Positions 1 to 7,792 are shown, counted from the stretch's first letter. The stretch: 25,117 nucleotides of DNA from JAJCYE01 sp036260105 (GCA_036260105.1 DATAAN010000105.1:1-25117); one strand, 5' to 3'. Notes: generated by a model not told the origin, from the sequence alone. Translations and numbers: made by a program.

Positions 1-492
1 CCCCAGGCGGCTGAGCACGGCGGGGTCCGGCGGCAGCATGAGGTTGCCGGGTCCGGGGGCCGGGTCGGAGTACCGCAAGACGAGGCGGCGGTAGGTTCGC
101 CAGGCGTCGATGCCCCTCACCTTTTGCTCAAGAATCGAGCACACGAGGGCTTCCACCACCGCTCCGCTGGCTCCGAAGCGCAGGCCGGGGTGCCTGCCGT
201 GCATCTGGCGGAGAAACTGATGCCGGGGCCGGAAGTCCTGTGGGTTGTCGTCGAGTCCGACCAGCTGTGGCGCCCGGTCGAGCAGCCACTCGCTCCCCGG
301 TCCCCACGCCGAGACCACTATTTCGGCGCCTTCCCGCCCGAAGTGCACGGACGCCGGGCCGGACGGCGTCCGGGTCGCTCGCCACACCTCCCCGTCGGCG
401 ATGCGCATTGTCGGGTCCCCGACCCCGCGGCGAAGCATGCGGAGCGTGCAGCTAAGATCCAGGGGCTGGCGCGGGCGGAGCGTCCGTCTCAT
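1..492 (-). CDS. DNA-3-methyladenine glycosylase, AlkA-like (partial, 3' end outside window)
   Basis: This is the first 164 codons of a base-excision repair glycosylase that would remove alkylated purines from DNA. Reading leftward from the ATG at 492-490, the frame stays open to the window edge. The N-terminal part resembles the mixed domain in front of the helix-hairpin-helix glycosylase core of AlkA-type proteins. Near residue 120 the stretch SILEQKVRG matches the conserved 'EQQVSG'-like start of the HhH-GPD core, and the later LPPDPAVLSRLG fits the actinobacterial members. The hairpin and catalytic aspartate would lie beyond base 1 and cannot be checked. It is divergent from the small gene at 532, with 39 bases between the starts. 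The family call is from recall of the pattern, not from an alignment. Confidence 0.8.
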   Translation of the reverse strand, partial: MRRTLRPRQPLDLSCTLRMLRRGVGDPTMRIADGEVWRATRTPSGPASVHFGREGAEIVVSAWGPGSEWLLDRAPQLVGLDDNPQDFRPRHQFLRQMHGRHPGLRFGASGAVVEALVCSILEQKVRGIDAWRTYRRLVLRYSDPAPGPGNLMLPPDPAVLSRLG

Positions 493-531
493 TCGAGAGC
501 TCCGGGGGCTGGAGCAGAAAGCAGGACCGTG

Positions 532-849
532 ATGCCGGATGGACATGGTGAGCCGCTTACCGACGCGGCGGCGTTCGAAGCGCTGCCGGAAGAGGCGAAG
601 GAGGAGATTCGAGCCGACGTCGCACGGATAAAGTCGAACCTGCCTCCGGGCGAGATCATGAACGACGAGCCGGTTGGGATCGGCGCCACCTCCGCCGGTT
701 TGCTGGTGATCAAGACTGCCCATGCAGCTTACCAACTGATGGAGGATGGCTCGACGGTGAAGGTCAGCCGGGGCCCCTCCGGCATGGTCATCAAGACCTT
801 TGTCGACGGTCGGCTCGTCGAAAACCCCCCGGACCTGCCTCCCTCCTGA
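532..849 (+). CDS. Hypothetical protein, 105 aa
   Basis: I do not recognise this protein. The frame is open from base 124, but the upstream part overlaps the glycosylase gene on the other strand and reads as low-complexity R/P/G text, so I chose the GTG-ATG pair at 529-534 and use the ATG at 532, with a weak AGG about six bases upstream. The product begins with an acidic helix (DAAAFEALPEEAKEEIRADV, residues about 9-28), followed by probable beta strands: a GIGATSAGLLVIKTA segment, a short charged turn and SGMVIKTFVDGRLVE. There is no signal peptide or membrane segment. It is a plausible small cytosolic alpha/beta protein. The gene is certain only at the level of codon pattern and position. 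Confidence 0.55.
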   Translation: MPDGHGEPLTDAAAFEALPEEAKEEIRADVARIKSNLPPGEIMNDEPVGIGATSAGLLVIKTAHAAYQLMEDGSTVKVSRGPSGMVIKTFVDGRLVENPPDLPPS

Positions 850-986
850 GCCGCGGTCGGGCACACGGCTCCACGTCATCCGGGTACATTCTCCGGCTCC
901 AATTGGGGCAGTCTGCCGATGGTGCCCGGCAGGCCGGCCGCTCTAGCGTATGTGCGGAAAAGCACACGGGCGAAGCGGGGTGTGAC

Positions 987-2156
987 ATGGCGTTACTTGG
1001 GCAGAGGCTCGAATCCGCTGAGGCGGCCGAGGACCTGACAGGGCAGATTGCAATGGACGATGTCGTGCCGGCCTACGAGACGGCCATCCGGTCCGGGAGG
1101 GTGAGCCTGGATCAGCTGATCGAAGCCCGACTGGGGGCGACCGCGCCGACCGAGACGGCACCTGCCCGGGCAGTCCACCCTTCGTATTTCCCGCGCCTGC
1201 TACAGGTGTACGTGAAGGAGCACGGCAGCATCGAAGAGTCGTACTTCTGCAAGCGAATACGGGGCGCCGCGATCCTGACCCAGAGCGAGCGGAAGAAAAG
1301 CTTCGGCCGCAAGGAGGTCACCCTTCGAATCCACCTCCGCTACCCGCCGGAAGCGGTCGTCCGTGTGACGCCCGACTTCGAGGAGGCGCTGTGGAAGTGC
1401 ATGGCTCTGTCCAAGAAGGCGACTCAGCTACTCCGGACCCAGAACAGCCGGATGCTCCACAAGGTCATGCACTCCACCGTCGTGTACCTGCTGTCGGTGC
1501 TCGACAGCGTTGAGGGGGAGAGCGACGAGAAGAAGACCCAGAAGACACAGCAGGCGGTGAACCAGGCGCACTCGGAGCTGGACGAAGCCCAACGACAGTA
1601 CCGGCAGTGTGCCAGCTGGGGCGCCCAGCTCGCGTACAGCAAGGGCCTCCTACTGGGGATGCTCTTCCTGATGGCGCTCGGGGCGGCGGTCACCCTCGGC
1701 GTCTGGGCCTTGGGCGACGGCCGCCTGGCCTACCCGGTCCTGCAGCACCTGCTCCTGTGCCTGCTGGCCGGTGGGCTCGGGGCCATCGTCAGCGTCATGT
1801 ACCGCATGACCTCAGGAAAGCTCCGGCCGAACCACTACACCGAGCACAAGTCGCTCGGCATGTTGGCCAGCTTCCGGCCGGTGATCGGCGCCATCTTCGC
1901 CACAGCAATCTACGTGCTGATCTGGGGCGGGTTCCTGACCATGAAGCCGCCGGACGCCTCCAATGCCTACTACTTCGTCGCCGGAGTCGCCTTTCTGTCG
2001 GGGTTCAGCGAGAGGTTCGCCCAGGTTTCGCTGGCAGGTGCAATGAAGCCCGGCGTGGAGGGACAGACGGCCGAGGCGTCGCCCCCTGTCGAGAGGAAGC
2101 CGGCTCGGGCGCAAAGGACCGGCCTGTTGTCTCAGGCAAAGCCGTCCACGTCATAG
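987..2156 (+). CDS. Membrane protein of unknown function, coiled coil plus four helices
   Basis: The protein is 389 residues if it starts at the ATG at 987, which has GCGGGG eight to thirteen bases upstream; an in-frame TTG at 903 would add 28 unlikely residues. The first half is soluble. A charged, Q/E/K-rich stretch at about residues 170-210 (SDEKKTQKTQQAVNQAHSEL) looks like a coiled coil. Four hydrophobic segments follow at about residues 220-243, 250-272, 296-318 and 328-345. The last contains FLSGFSERFAQ, a motif I associate with the final helix of several bacterial membrane proteins of unknown role. A short basic, proline-rich tail follows. The soluble half probably faces the cytosol. 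I cannot assign a function. It precedes the RHH-like gene by 52 bases. Confidence 0.75.
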   Translation: MALLGQRLESAEAAEDLTGQIAMDDVVPAYETAIRSGRVSLDQLIEARLGATAPTETAPARAVHPSYFPRLLQVYVKEHGSIEESYFCKRIRGAAILTQSERKKSFGRKEVTLRIHLRYPPEAVVRVTPDFEEALWKCMALSKKATQLLRTQNSRMLHKVMHSTVVYLLSVLDSVEGESDEKKTQKTQQAVNQAHSELDEAQRQYRQCASWGAQLAYSKGLLLGMLFLMALGAAVTLGVWALGDGRLAYPVLQHLLLCLLAGGLGAIVSVMYRMTSGKLRPNHYTEHKSLGMLASFRPVIGAIFATAIYVLIWGGFLTMKPPDASNAYYFVAGVAFLSGFSERFAQVSLAGAMKPGVEGQTAEASPPVERKPARAQRTGLLSQAKPSTS

Positions 2157-2178
2157 TGGTGTAAGTGGGATTACAGAG

Positions 2179-2209
2179 TTACAATCCTCCTGTACAAGGA
2201 GGTTTGTAA
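2179..2209 (+). promoter_or_regulatory. Inverted repeat enclosing the Shine-Dalgarno of the next gene
   Basis: TTACAATCCTCCT at 2179-2191 pairs with AGGAGGTTTGTAA at 2197-2209, giving 12 of 13 paired positions around a five-base GTACA loop. The right arm is the AGGAGG ribosome binding site (2197-2202), and its last base is the A of the ATG at 2209. As RNA this would hide the binding site. As DNA it is a 31-bp near-palindrome suited to a dimeric repressor. Confidence 0.75.
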
Positions 2210-2721
2210 TGGGCACGAACGAAGAGATCAAAGGGTGGCTTGCCGGACGCATTCCTGACGGGCTGTACGAGGGCACGCCCGAGATAACGGCCGATCGAGA
2301 GGAGATCCTCATCGTCGGCAGGATCCCGGAGCCGCAGCTCGACGGCGATGCGGGCGCAGAGTCGGCGGCAGCCGCCCGAGCGGGCCGGATCAACCAGCAC
2401 CGCGAGGACACTCGCCGTGAGCGGATGAAGATCGCATCCGAGGCCGAGAATCGCTTCGGGAAGAAGGTTTCCTGGGGTGTGCAGTGCGGCGAGGATCGGG
2501 TGCTGTTCACGAACCTCAGCATGCCGGTGATGACGCGCCTCAGGATGCCGGAACGCCAGGTGCTGGACCGCCTGGTGGACGCCGGTGTGGCCAAGAGCCG
2601 AAGCCACGCTCTCGCCTGGTGCGTCCGTCTGGTCGGTCAGCACCAGCAGGAGTGGCTGGCAAGCCTGCAGGAGGCGCTCGCCAAAGTGGAGGAGGTCCGG
2701 GCCGCCGGCCCGACCGTCTGA
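2209..2721 (+). CDS. Probable ribbon-helix-helix protein, 170 aa
   Basis: The start is the ATG at 2209, six bases after a perfect AGGAGG. The N-terminal part (residues 1-40, with GWLAGRIPDGLY and TADREEILIVGRIPEP) is a small conserved-looking domain. A charged linker rich in A, R and E runs to about residue 80. The C-terminal part, about residues 105-142, reads as a short strand (VMTRLRM) followed by two helices separated by a turn (ERQVLDRLVDAG, then KSRSHALAWCVRLV). This is the layout of ribbon-helix-helix DNA-binding proteins, and SRSHALAW matches the usual SRSEAL-type second helix. I recall similar unannotated proteins in many actinobacteria. A DNA-binding role is inference. The near-palindrome at the gene's own start is an obvious candidate target. 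A hairpin follows the stop codon. Confidence 0.75.
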   Translation: MGTNEEIKGWLAGRIPDGLYEGTPEITADREEILIVGRIPEPQLDGDAGAESAAAARAGRINQHREDTRRERMKIASEAENRFGKKVSWGVQCGEDRVLFTNLSMPVMTRLRMPERQVLDRLVDAGVAKSRSHALAWCVRLVGQHQQEWLASLQEALAKVEEVRAAGPTV

Positions 2722-2737
2722 GGAGCTCTGCCGCCAA

Positions 2738-2762
2738 GGGGCCGGCGCCGTGCGCCGGCTCC
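2738..2762 (+). terminator. Strong GC hairpin after the RHH-like gene
   Basis: GGGGCCGGCGC (2738-2748) pairs with GCGCCGGCTCC (2752-2762) around a CGT loop, giving 11 pairs including one G-T. It lies 17 bases after the stop at 2721. No T-tract follows, as is common for actinobacterial terminators. Confidence 0.6.
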
Positions 2763-2867
2763 TGGCATGCCGATGCCCCGCCGAGAGGTGCCGCCGACTA
2801 ACCCCTCGGGGCGAATATCCTGGTTTGAGGCCCCATAAATCGGGCGGCGCCCAGGGGGACGCCAGGC

Positions 2868-5800
2868 ATGCCGAAGCTGGACGACAAGAAGTTCGGTCCG
2901 AACCTATGGCTCATGCAGGAGATGCACGAGCGCTACCTCCAGCATCCCGAGTCGGTTTCCGAGGCTTGGCGGGAGTTCTTCGAGGACTACTATCCCGGCG
3001 AGCACCGTTTGCGACCCCCGGCTCCTCTGGTGCCCGAGAGCTTCGGCGACGGGCCGCCGCAGCCGGCGGATCAGCGCCCCGCTGAAGCACCGCCCGCGTC
3101 GGACCTTGGAGTCCCGGCGTCTGAGCTCGAGCCGCGATCTACTGACGGAGCGGCCGGCACCCCGCTCTCCCGGGCCGACGCAGTTCTGGCCACCCGCATG
3201 GAGGAGAGCCTCAGCGTCCCGACCGCAACGTCGGTGCGCACCATCCCGGCAAAGCTGCTGGAGGTCAACCGCAACATTCTCAACAACCACCAGACCCGCT
3301 CCCGGAGCAAGAAGGTCAGCTTCACCCATCTGATCGGGTGGGCGGTGGTGCGGGCCGTCACCAAGATGCCCGGCATGAACACCTCCTTCGGCGAACGGGA
3401 CGGCAGGCCGGTGGCGGTGCACCACCCCCAGTTGAATCTCGGTCTCGCCGTCGACATCAAGCAGGACGACGGCAGCCGGACGCTCTGGGTCCCCAACGTG
3501 AAAGACGCCGGCCGGCTGACGTTCGCCCAGTTCTTCGCCGCGTACGAGGATTTGATGCGCAAGGTGCGCTCCCGCCGCATGACGCCCGCCGACATGGAGG
3601 GCACGACGGTGACGCTGACCAATCCTGGGATGCTCGGCACGGCGCAGTCGGTGCCCCGGCTGATGGAGGGCCAGGCCGCCATCGTGGGCGTCGGCAGCAT
3701 CGCCTTCCCGGCGGAGTACCAGGGTGCCGACCCGACGATGCTGGCCGACCTCGGCATCGGCAAGGTGGTCACTCTGACCAGCACGTACGACCACCGGGTG
3801 ATTCAGGGGGCTTTGAGCGGCGAGTTCCTCGCTGAGATCGAGCGCCTGCTTCTTGGCGAGTACGGGTTCTACGAGGAGATCTTCCTCAGCATGGGTGTGC
3901 CTTACGTGCCGGTGAAGTGGCGCATCGACCGGAACCCGGCTCGCAGCACCCTGGAGGCGGACGTCAAGCAGGCCCGCGTGCTGCAGCTGATCAACATCTA
4001 CCGGGTGCGCGGCCACTTGATCGCCGACCTGGACCCGCTCGACACCGAACCTCCGAAGCTGCCCTCCGAGCTCGACCCGGCAACCTACGGCTTCACCATC
4101 TGGGACCTCGACCGGAGATTCCCCACCGGCAGCCTGGCCAACGTGACGGAGCAGAACCGCCGGGCTTCGGATGCAGGGCGGCCAGAGACGCTGGGAAGGA
4201 TCCTGCAGATCCTGCGCGATGCGTACTGCCGCACGGTCGGCGTCGAGTACATGCACATCTCCGCAGTCGAGGAGAAGCGCTGGATCCAGCAGCGGATCGA
4301 GGGCGTGGACATCCAGCTGGAGGCCCGGGATCACGATCGCATCCTGGCCAAGCTGAACGAGGCCGAGGCGTTCGAGACCTTCCTGCACACCAAGTACGTC
4401 GGCCACAAGCGCTTCAGCCTGGAGGGAGCGCTCAGCCTCATCCCGATGCTGGACGCGGTGCTGGACTCGGCGACTGGGGTGCCTCTGGAGGAGGCGGTGA
4501 TCGGCATGGCCCACCGGGGCCGGCTGAACGTGCTCGCCAACATCATCGGCAAGAGCTACACCCAGATCTTCAAGGAGTTCGAGGGGGACATCGACCCGGA
4601 GACGGTCCACGGATCGGGCGACGTGAAGTACCACATCGGCGCCAGCGGCCGGTACGTCAACCCTCAGGGAGTTTCGATCCCGGTATCGGTGGTGTCCAAC
4701 CCCAGTCACCTGGAGTCGGTGGACCCCGTGGTCGAGGGTGTTGTGCGGGCGAAGCAAGATGCTCTCAACCGGCCTGACGACTTTCCGGTCCTGCCCATTC
4801 TCATCCACGGCGACGCCGCCTTCGCCGGTCAAGGAGTGGTGGCGGAGACGCTCAACCTCTCGCAGCTTCGCGGTTACCGGACCGGCGGCACCGTGCACAT
4901 CATCGTCAACAACCAGGTCGGGTTCACCGCAACGGCCGGGGAGACCCGGTCCAGCACCTACGCCAGCGACGTGGCCGAGATGATCCAGGCGCCGATCTTC
5001 CACGTGAACGGCGACGACCCGGAGGCCTGCCTCCGGGTGGCACGCCTTGCCTTCGACTACCGGCAGGCGTTTCACAAGGACGTGGTCATCGACATGTGGT
5101 GCTACCGCAAGCTGGGGCACAACGAGGCCGACGAGCCCTCCTACACCCAGCCCCTGATGTACAAACGCATCGCGGCCCGCCGGTCGGTCCGCAAGCTCTA
5201 CACCGAGTCGCTGCTCTACCGGAACCACCTGACCCTGGAGGCAGCGGAACAGGCCCTGCAGGATTTCCAGTCCAAGCTGCAGGGGGCCTTCAACGCCATG
5301 CACGAGCAGGACGGAGATCCCCGGCTCAACCCTCCGACCGTGGAGGAGACGGCTGCCCGTCCGCAAAACGTCGGCCTCGCCACATTGAGCCGGGTGCTGG
5401 AGACGATCAGCGACGTGCCGCCGGCTTTTGCGCTGCACCCGAAGCTCGCCAAGCTACTGGAGGCGCGAAGGAGATCGCTGGTTAACGACCACGTGGACTG
5501 GCCGGTGGCGGAGGCTCTCGCCTTCGGCTCGATGCTGGCCGGGGGGATGACCATCCGCATGGCGGGTCAGGACTCACGCCGGGGAACGTTCAGCCAGCGC
5601 CACGCCGTGCTCATCGACCAGGAGACCGGGGTGGAGTACACGCCGCTCTCCTACGCCGCCCGCGACGGGGCGAAGTTCCTGATCTACGACAGCATGCTGA
5701 GCGAGTTCGCCGCCTTGGGATTCGAGTACGGCTACTCAACCGTGGCGGAGGACACGCTGACGATCTGGGAGGCTCAGTTCGGCGACTTTGCCAACGGCGC

Positions 5801-6521
5801 CCAGGTCGTGATCGACCAGTTCATCGCGGCCGGTGAGGACAAGTGGGGGCAGACGAGCAACCTCGTGATGCTGCTGCCTCACGGCTACGAGGGGCAGGGC
5901 CCCGAGCACTCGAGCGCCCGCCTGGAGCGGTACCTCACGCTGGGGGCCGACGACAACTACCGGGTCACCGTGCCGTCGACCGCGGCTCAGTACTTCCACC
6001 TTCTCCTAGACCAGGGGTTGCCCGCCAGGCGCAAGCCGCTGGTCGTCCTGACGCCCAAGTCGTTGCTCCGGCTGCCGGCGGCGGCGAGCGGGGTGATCGA
6101 CCTCATCTCCGGCGGGTGGATGCCCGTGCTTTCCGACCCCTCCAGGCCCAGCTCGGACGCGGTCCGGCGGCTCATCCTGTGCTCCGGGAAGGTGTACTAC
6201 GACCTGGCGGCCGCCCGCGAAAGGCAGGGAATAGAGGGCCTAGCGCTTGTCCGCGTGGAGCAGCTGTACCCGTTCCCGGCCGAGCAGATCGCCGAGGAGC
6301 TGGCACGTTACGACGCCGCCGAGGTGCTGTGGGTCCAGGAGGAGCCGGAGAACATGGGAGCGTGGCGGTACATGCAGAACAGGTTCTCCGACGAGTTCAA
6401 GGTGCCGCTGCTGCGTCAGACCCGCCGGGCGAGCGCCAGCCCGGCCGCTGGAAGCGCCCGGAAGCACGAGCGGGAGCAGGAGCTGCTGATCAACGCGGCG
6501 CTCGCCGGACTGGCCGACTGA
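2868..6521 (+). CDS. kgd: Multifunctional 2-oxoglutarate dehydrogenase E1/E2, Kgd/OdhA type
   Basis: This large enzyme handles 2-oxoglutarate in the TCA cycle: thiamine-diphosphate decarboxylation plus succinyl transfer in one chain. Three parts are visible in 1217 residues. The N-terminal tail (FGPNLWLMQEMHERY...AWREFFEDYY) is typical of actinobacterial OdhA/Kgd. An E2-like acyltransferase domain (about 110-345) has the active-site DHRVIQGA with His309 and no lipoyl domain. The E1 part follows, with MAHRGRLNVLANIIG at 547-561, HGDAAFAGQG at 647-656 and NNQVGF at 681-686 for cofactor binding, then the C-terminal transketolase-like region (QFIAAGEDKWGQ; HGYEGQGPEHSSAR). The length matches the mycobacterial family. 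In relatives, E1 works with Lpd and an E2 and is controlled by an FHA protein; neither partner is in this window. Two small genes follow closely. Confidence 0.97.
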   Translation: MPKLDDKKFGPNLWLMQEMHERYLQHPESVSEAWREFFEDYYPGEHRLRPPAPLVPESFGDGPPQPADQRPAEAPPASDLGVPASELEPRSTDGAAGTPLSRADAVLATRMEESLSVPTATSVRTIPAKLLEVNRNILNNHQTRSRSKKVSFTHLIGWAVVRAVTKMPGMNTSFGERDGRPVAVHHPQLNLGLAVDIKQDDGSRTLWVPNVKDAGRLTFAQFFAAYEDLMRKVRSRRMTPADMEGTTVTLTNPGMLGTAQSVPRLMEGQAAIVGVGSIAFPAEYQGADPTMLADLGIGKVVTLTSTYDHRVIQGALSGEFLAEIERLLLGEYGFYEEIFLSMGVPYVPVKWRIDRNPARSTLEADVKQARVLQLINIYRVRGHLIADLDPLDTEPPKLPSELDPATYGFTIWDLDRRFPTGSLANVTEQNRRASDAGRPETLGRILQILRDAYCRTVGVEYMHISAVEEKRWIQQRIEGVDIQLEARDHDRILAKLNEAEAFETFLHTKYVGHKRFSLEGALSLIPMLDAVLDSATGVPLEEAVIGMAHRGRLNVLANIIGKSYTQIFKEFEGDIDPETVHGSGDVKYHIGASGRYVNPQGVSIPVSVVSNPSHLESVDPVVEGVVRAKQDALNRPDDFPVLPILIHGDAAFAGQGVVAETLNLSQLRGYRTGGTVHIIVNNQVGFTATAGETRSSTYASDVAEMIQAPIFHVNGDDPEACLRVARLAFDYRQAFHKDVVIDMWCYRKLGHNEADEPSYTQPLMYKRIAARRSVRKLYTESLLYRNHLTLEAAEQALQDFQSKLQGAFNAMHEQDGDPRLNPPTVEETAARPQNVGLATLSRVLETISDVPPAFALHPKLAKLLEARRRSLVNDHVDWPVAEALAFGSMLAGGMTIRMAGQDSRRGTFSQRHAVLIDQETGVEYTPLSYAARDGAKFLIYDSMLSEFAALGFEYGYSTVAEDTLTIWEAQFGDFANGAQVVIDQFIAAGEDKWGQTSNLVMLLPHGYEGQGPEHSSARLERYLTLGADDNYRVTVPSTAAQYFHLLLDQGLPARRKPLVVLTPKSLLRLPAAASGVIDLISGGWMPVLSDPSRPSSDAVRRLILCSGKVYYDLAAARERQGIEGLALVRVEQLYPFPAEQIAEELARYDAAEVLWVQEEPENMGAWRYMQNRFSDEFKVPLLRQTRRASASPAAGSARKHEREQELLINAALAGLAD

Positions 6522-6543
6522 AGCCGGGCATCGGAAGGCTCCC

Positions 6544-6999
6544 ATTCCCGACCTCAACTTCTACCGCTTCCACTCCGAGTGGAGCGTCCCGGCCGGCTTC
6601 GAGCGGACCTACGAGGTCCTGAGGAATCTGCCGACCTACGCCGCCTGGTGGCCCGAGGTCAAAAGCGTCATACCGATCAGCGAAGACCAGGCGGTGGTCC
6701 TGATCATGGGTTTGCTCCCTTATTCGCTGGAGTTCCTCATGGACCGGCAGGTCGACGACCCTGAGGCGGGCATCCTCAAAGCCCGGATGCGGGGTGACCT
6801 CGAGGGGTTCTCCAGCTGGAGAGTCGAGCGATCGGACGGCGGCTGCCGGCTGGTGTACGACCAGGAGGTCGAGGTCGCCAAGAAGCTCCTTCGCAAGCTG
6901 GCCCCGGTGGCCCGGCCGCTGTTTATCGCCAACCATGCGCTGATGATGCGCCGAGGGGAAAGCGGCCTAAGGAAGTACCTTCAATCGGCCGCCGAGTGA
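6544..6999 (+). CDS. SRPBCC-fold protein with apparent ATT start
   Basis: The 151-residue product looks like a polyketide-cyclase/START-like (SRPBCC) domain: an opening strand FYRFHSEWSVPAGFERTYEVL, then LPTYAAWWPEVKSV, a beta-rich middle and a closing helix (LRKLAPVARPLFIANHALMMRRG). Such proteins bind hydrophobic ligands; the ligand here cannot be told. The first in-frame ATG (6706) or GTG (6694) would delete the first strand and helix, so the domain must start earlier. The frame is closed by a TGA at 6487, and between it and 6694 there is no ATG, GTG or TTG. The ATT at 6544 sits five bases after a good GGAAGG (6533-6538) and gives the expected N-terminus. The gene follows kgd by 22 bases and overlaps the next gene by four. 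Confidence 0.8.
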   Translation: MPDLNFYRFHSEWSVPAGFERTYEVLRNLPTYAAWWPEVKSVIPISEDQAVVLIMGLLPYSLEFLMDRQVDDPEAGILKARMRGDLEGFSSWRVERSDGGCRLVYDQEVEVAKKLLRKLAPVARPLFIANHALMMRRGESGLRKYLQSAAE

Positions 7000-7403
7000 C
7001 CGCCGCCCGTAGGCTGTCCCTGGCCGGACTGGTGCTCCTCATGGCCGGCTCCGGCGTTCTGCATCTCAGAAAGCCCGAGATCTACCTGCCGATAGTGCCG
7101 CGCTTTCTGGGCAACGCCGAGTTCTACGTCTTCTGGAGTGGGATCCTGGAGCTGGCGGCTGCCGCCTTTCTGGTGCTGCCGCGCACGAGGCGCCCGGCCG
7201 CCATGCTGACCGCGGCCATCCTCATCGGCGTCTTTCCGGCCAACGTGCAGATGGCCCTGGACGGAGGACAGCCGGGAGGCGGCTGGTACACCGGCTCGAC
7301 CGTGGGTCTGTGGCTCCGGCTGCCACTCCAGCCTCTGCTGATCTGGTGGGCGTGGACCTTTGCGCGGACCGGCAAAGCGGAACCCGTGCAGAAGGGCGTC
7401 TAG
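6996..7403 (+). CDS. DoxX-like small membrane protein, 135 aa
   Basis: The start is a GTG at 6996 within the overlap GTGA, sharing bases with the stop of the SRPBCC gene, so translation is probably coupled. The product has four hydrophobic segments: residues about 7-22 (LSLAGLVLLMAGSGVL), 45-62 (FWSGILELAAAAFLVLP), 67-85 (AAMLTAAILIGVFPANV) and 104-124 (LWLRLPLQPLLIWWAW). The pattern of a helix ending in HLRKPEIYLPIVP, with a FANVQMAL-like end to the third helix, fits the DoxX/MauE-like superfamily of quinone- or redox-linked membrane proteins. The family assignment is moderate and the function is unknown. Its last bases overlap the convergent gene on the minus strand within the tetranucleotide CTAG. 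Confidence 0.8.
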   Translation: MTAARRLSLAGLVLLMAGSGVLHLRKPEIYLPIVPRFLGNAEFYVFWSGILELAAAAFLVLPRTRRPAAMLTAAILIGVFPANVQMALDGGQPGGGWYTGSTVGLWLRLPLQPLLIWWAWTFARTGKAEPVQKGV

Positions 7404-7693
7404 GAGGAGGCCTTCTGCTCCGGGATCTCGAAGCCGGGGGTCTCCACGAAAGTGGTGTTCTTCGGTCCCATGACCTCCTCGACCGGCTTCACTCCGTCCA
7501 TGTACGACTTGGCCTTGTGCCAGAAGCCGGAGGCCTTGGCATCGGCAGCGGCCCGGCACTCGTCGCACGGGGACGGATATCCGCGCTCGTCGTACTTGGG
7601 ATAGCCGTGCTGGCACAACTCCGACTTCAGGCGTTCTTTTATCTCTTTTTGAGCCCGGGCGACCGCCGCCTGGAATTCCGGATCGTCCAACAT
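7400..7693 (-). CDS. Hypothetical protein with possible zinc knuckle, 97 aa
   Basis: The ATG at 7693 is preceded by AAGGAG with eight bases between, a good ribosome binding site. The protein is soluble and charged, opening with a helix (EFQAAVARAQKEIKERLKSEL). Residues 27-46 carry Cys27, His29, Cys43 and Cys46 (CQHGYP...CDEC), which could bind one zinc ion. The end (MGPKNTTFVETPGFEIPEQ) looks flexible. I do not recognise a family. It is transcribed toward the DoxX-like gene and the two stop codons overlap in CTAG. Confidence 0.7.
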   Translation of the reverse strand: MLDDPEFQAAVARAQKEIKERLKSELCQHGYPKYDERGYPSPCDECRAAADAKASGFWHKAKSYMDGVKPVEEVMGPKNTTFVETPGFEIPEQKASS

Positions 7694-7774
7694 GGGCGCA
7701 ACTCCTTCCGTGCACCGTCTGTCAACTTCCGACTCTCCACTTTACGCTCCGGTTAGCCGGAACTGCATCCTGGG

Positions 7775-7792
7775 AACCCCCTAGGGGATACC
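7775..7792. promoter_or_regulatory. CCCCTAGGGG palindrome upstream of a small gene
   Basis: A perfect 10-bp palindrome, CCCCTAGGGG (7778-7787), lies within AACCCCCTAGGGGATACC, about 42 bases before the GTG at 7830. Runs of C and G with flanking AT recall the operators of CsoR-type copper sensors, but the flanks do not match well. I call it only a possible operator. Confidence 0.3.

Noticed and set aside
124..531. Upstream extension of the 105-aa frame
   Set aside because: It is antisense to the DNA glycosylase gene and has biased, low-complexity composition.
2904..5438. 844-aa open frame on the minus strand opposite kgd
   Set aside because: It is the antisense shadow of a confirmed enzyme in high-GC DNA. 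The translation is rich in H, R, V and L without any domain, and it has no ribosome binding site.
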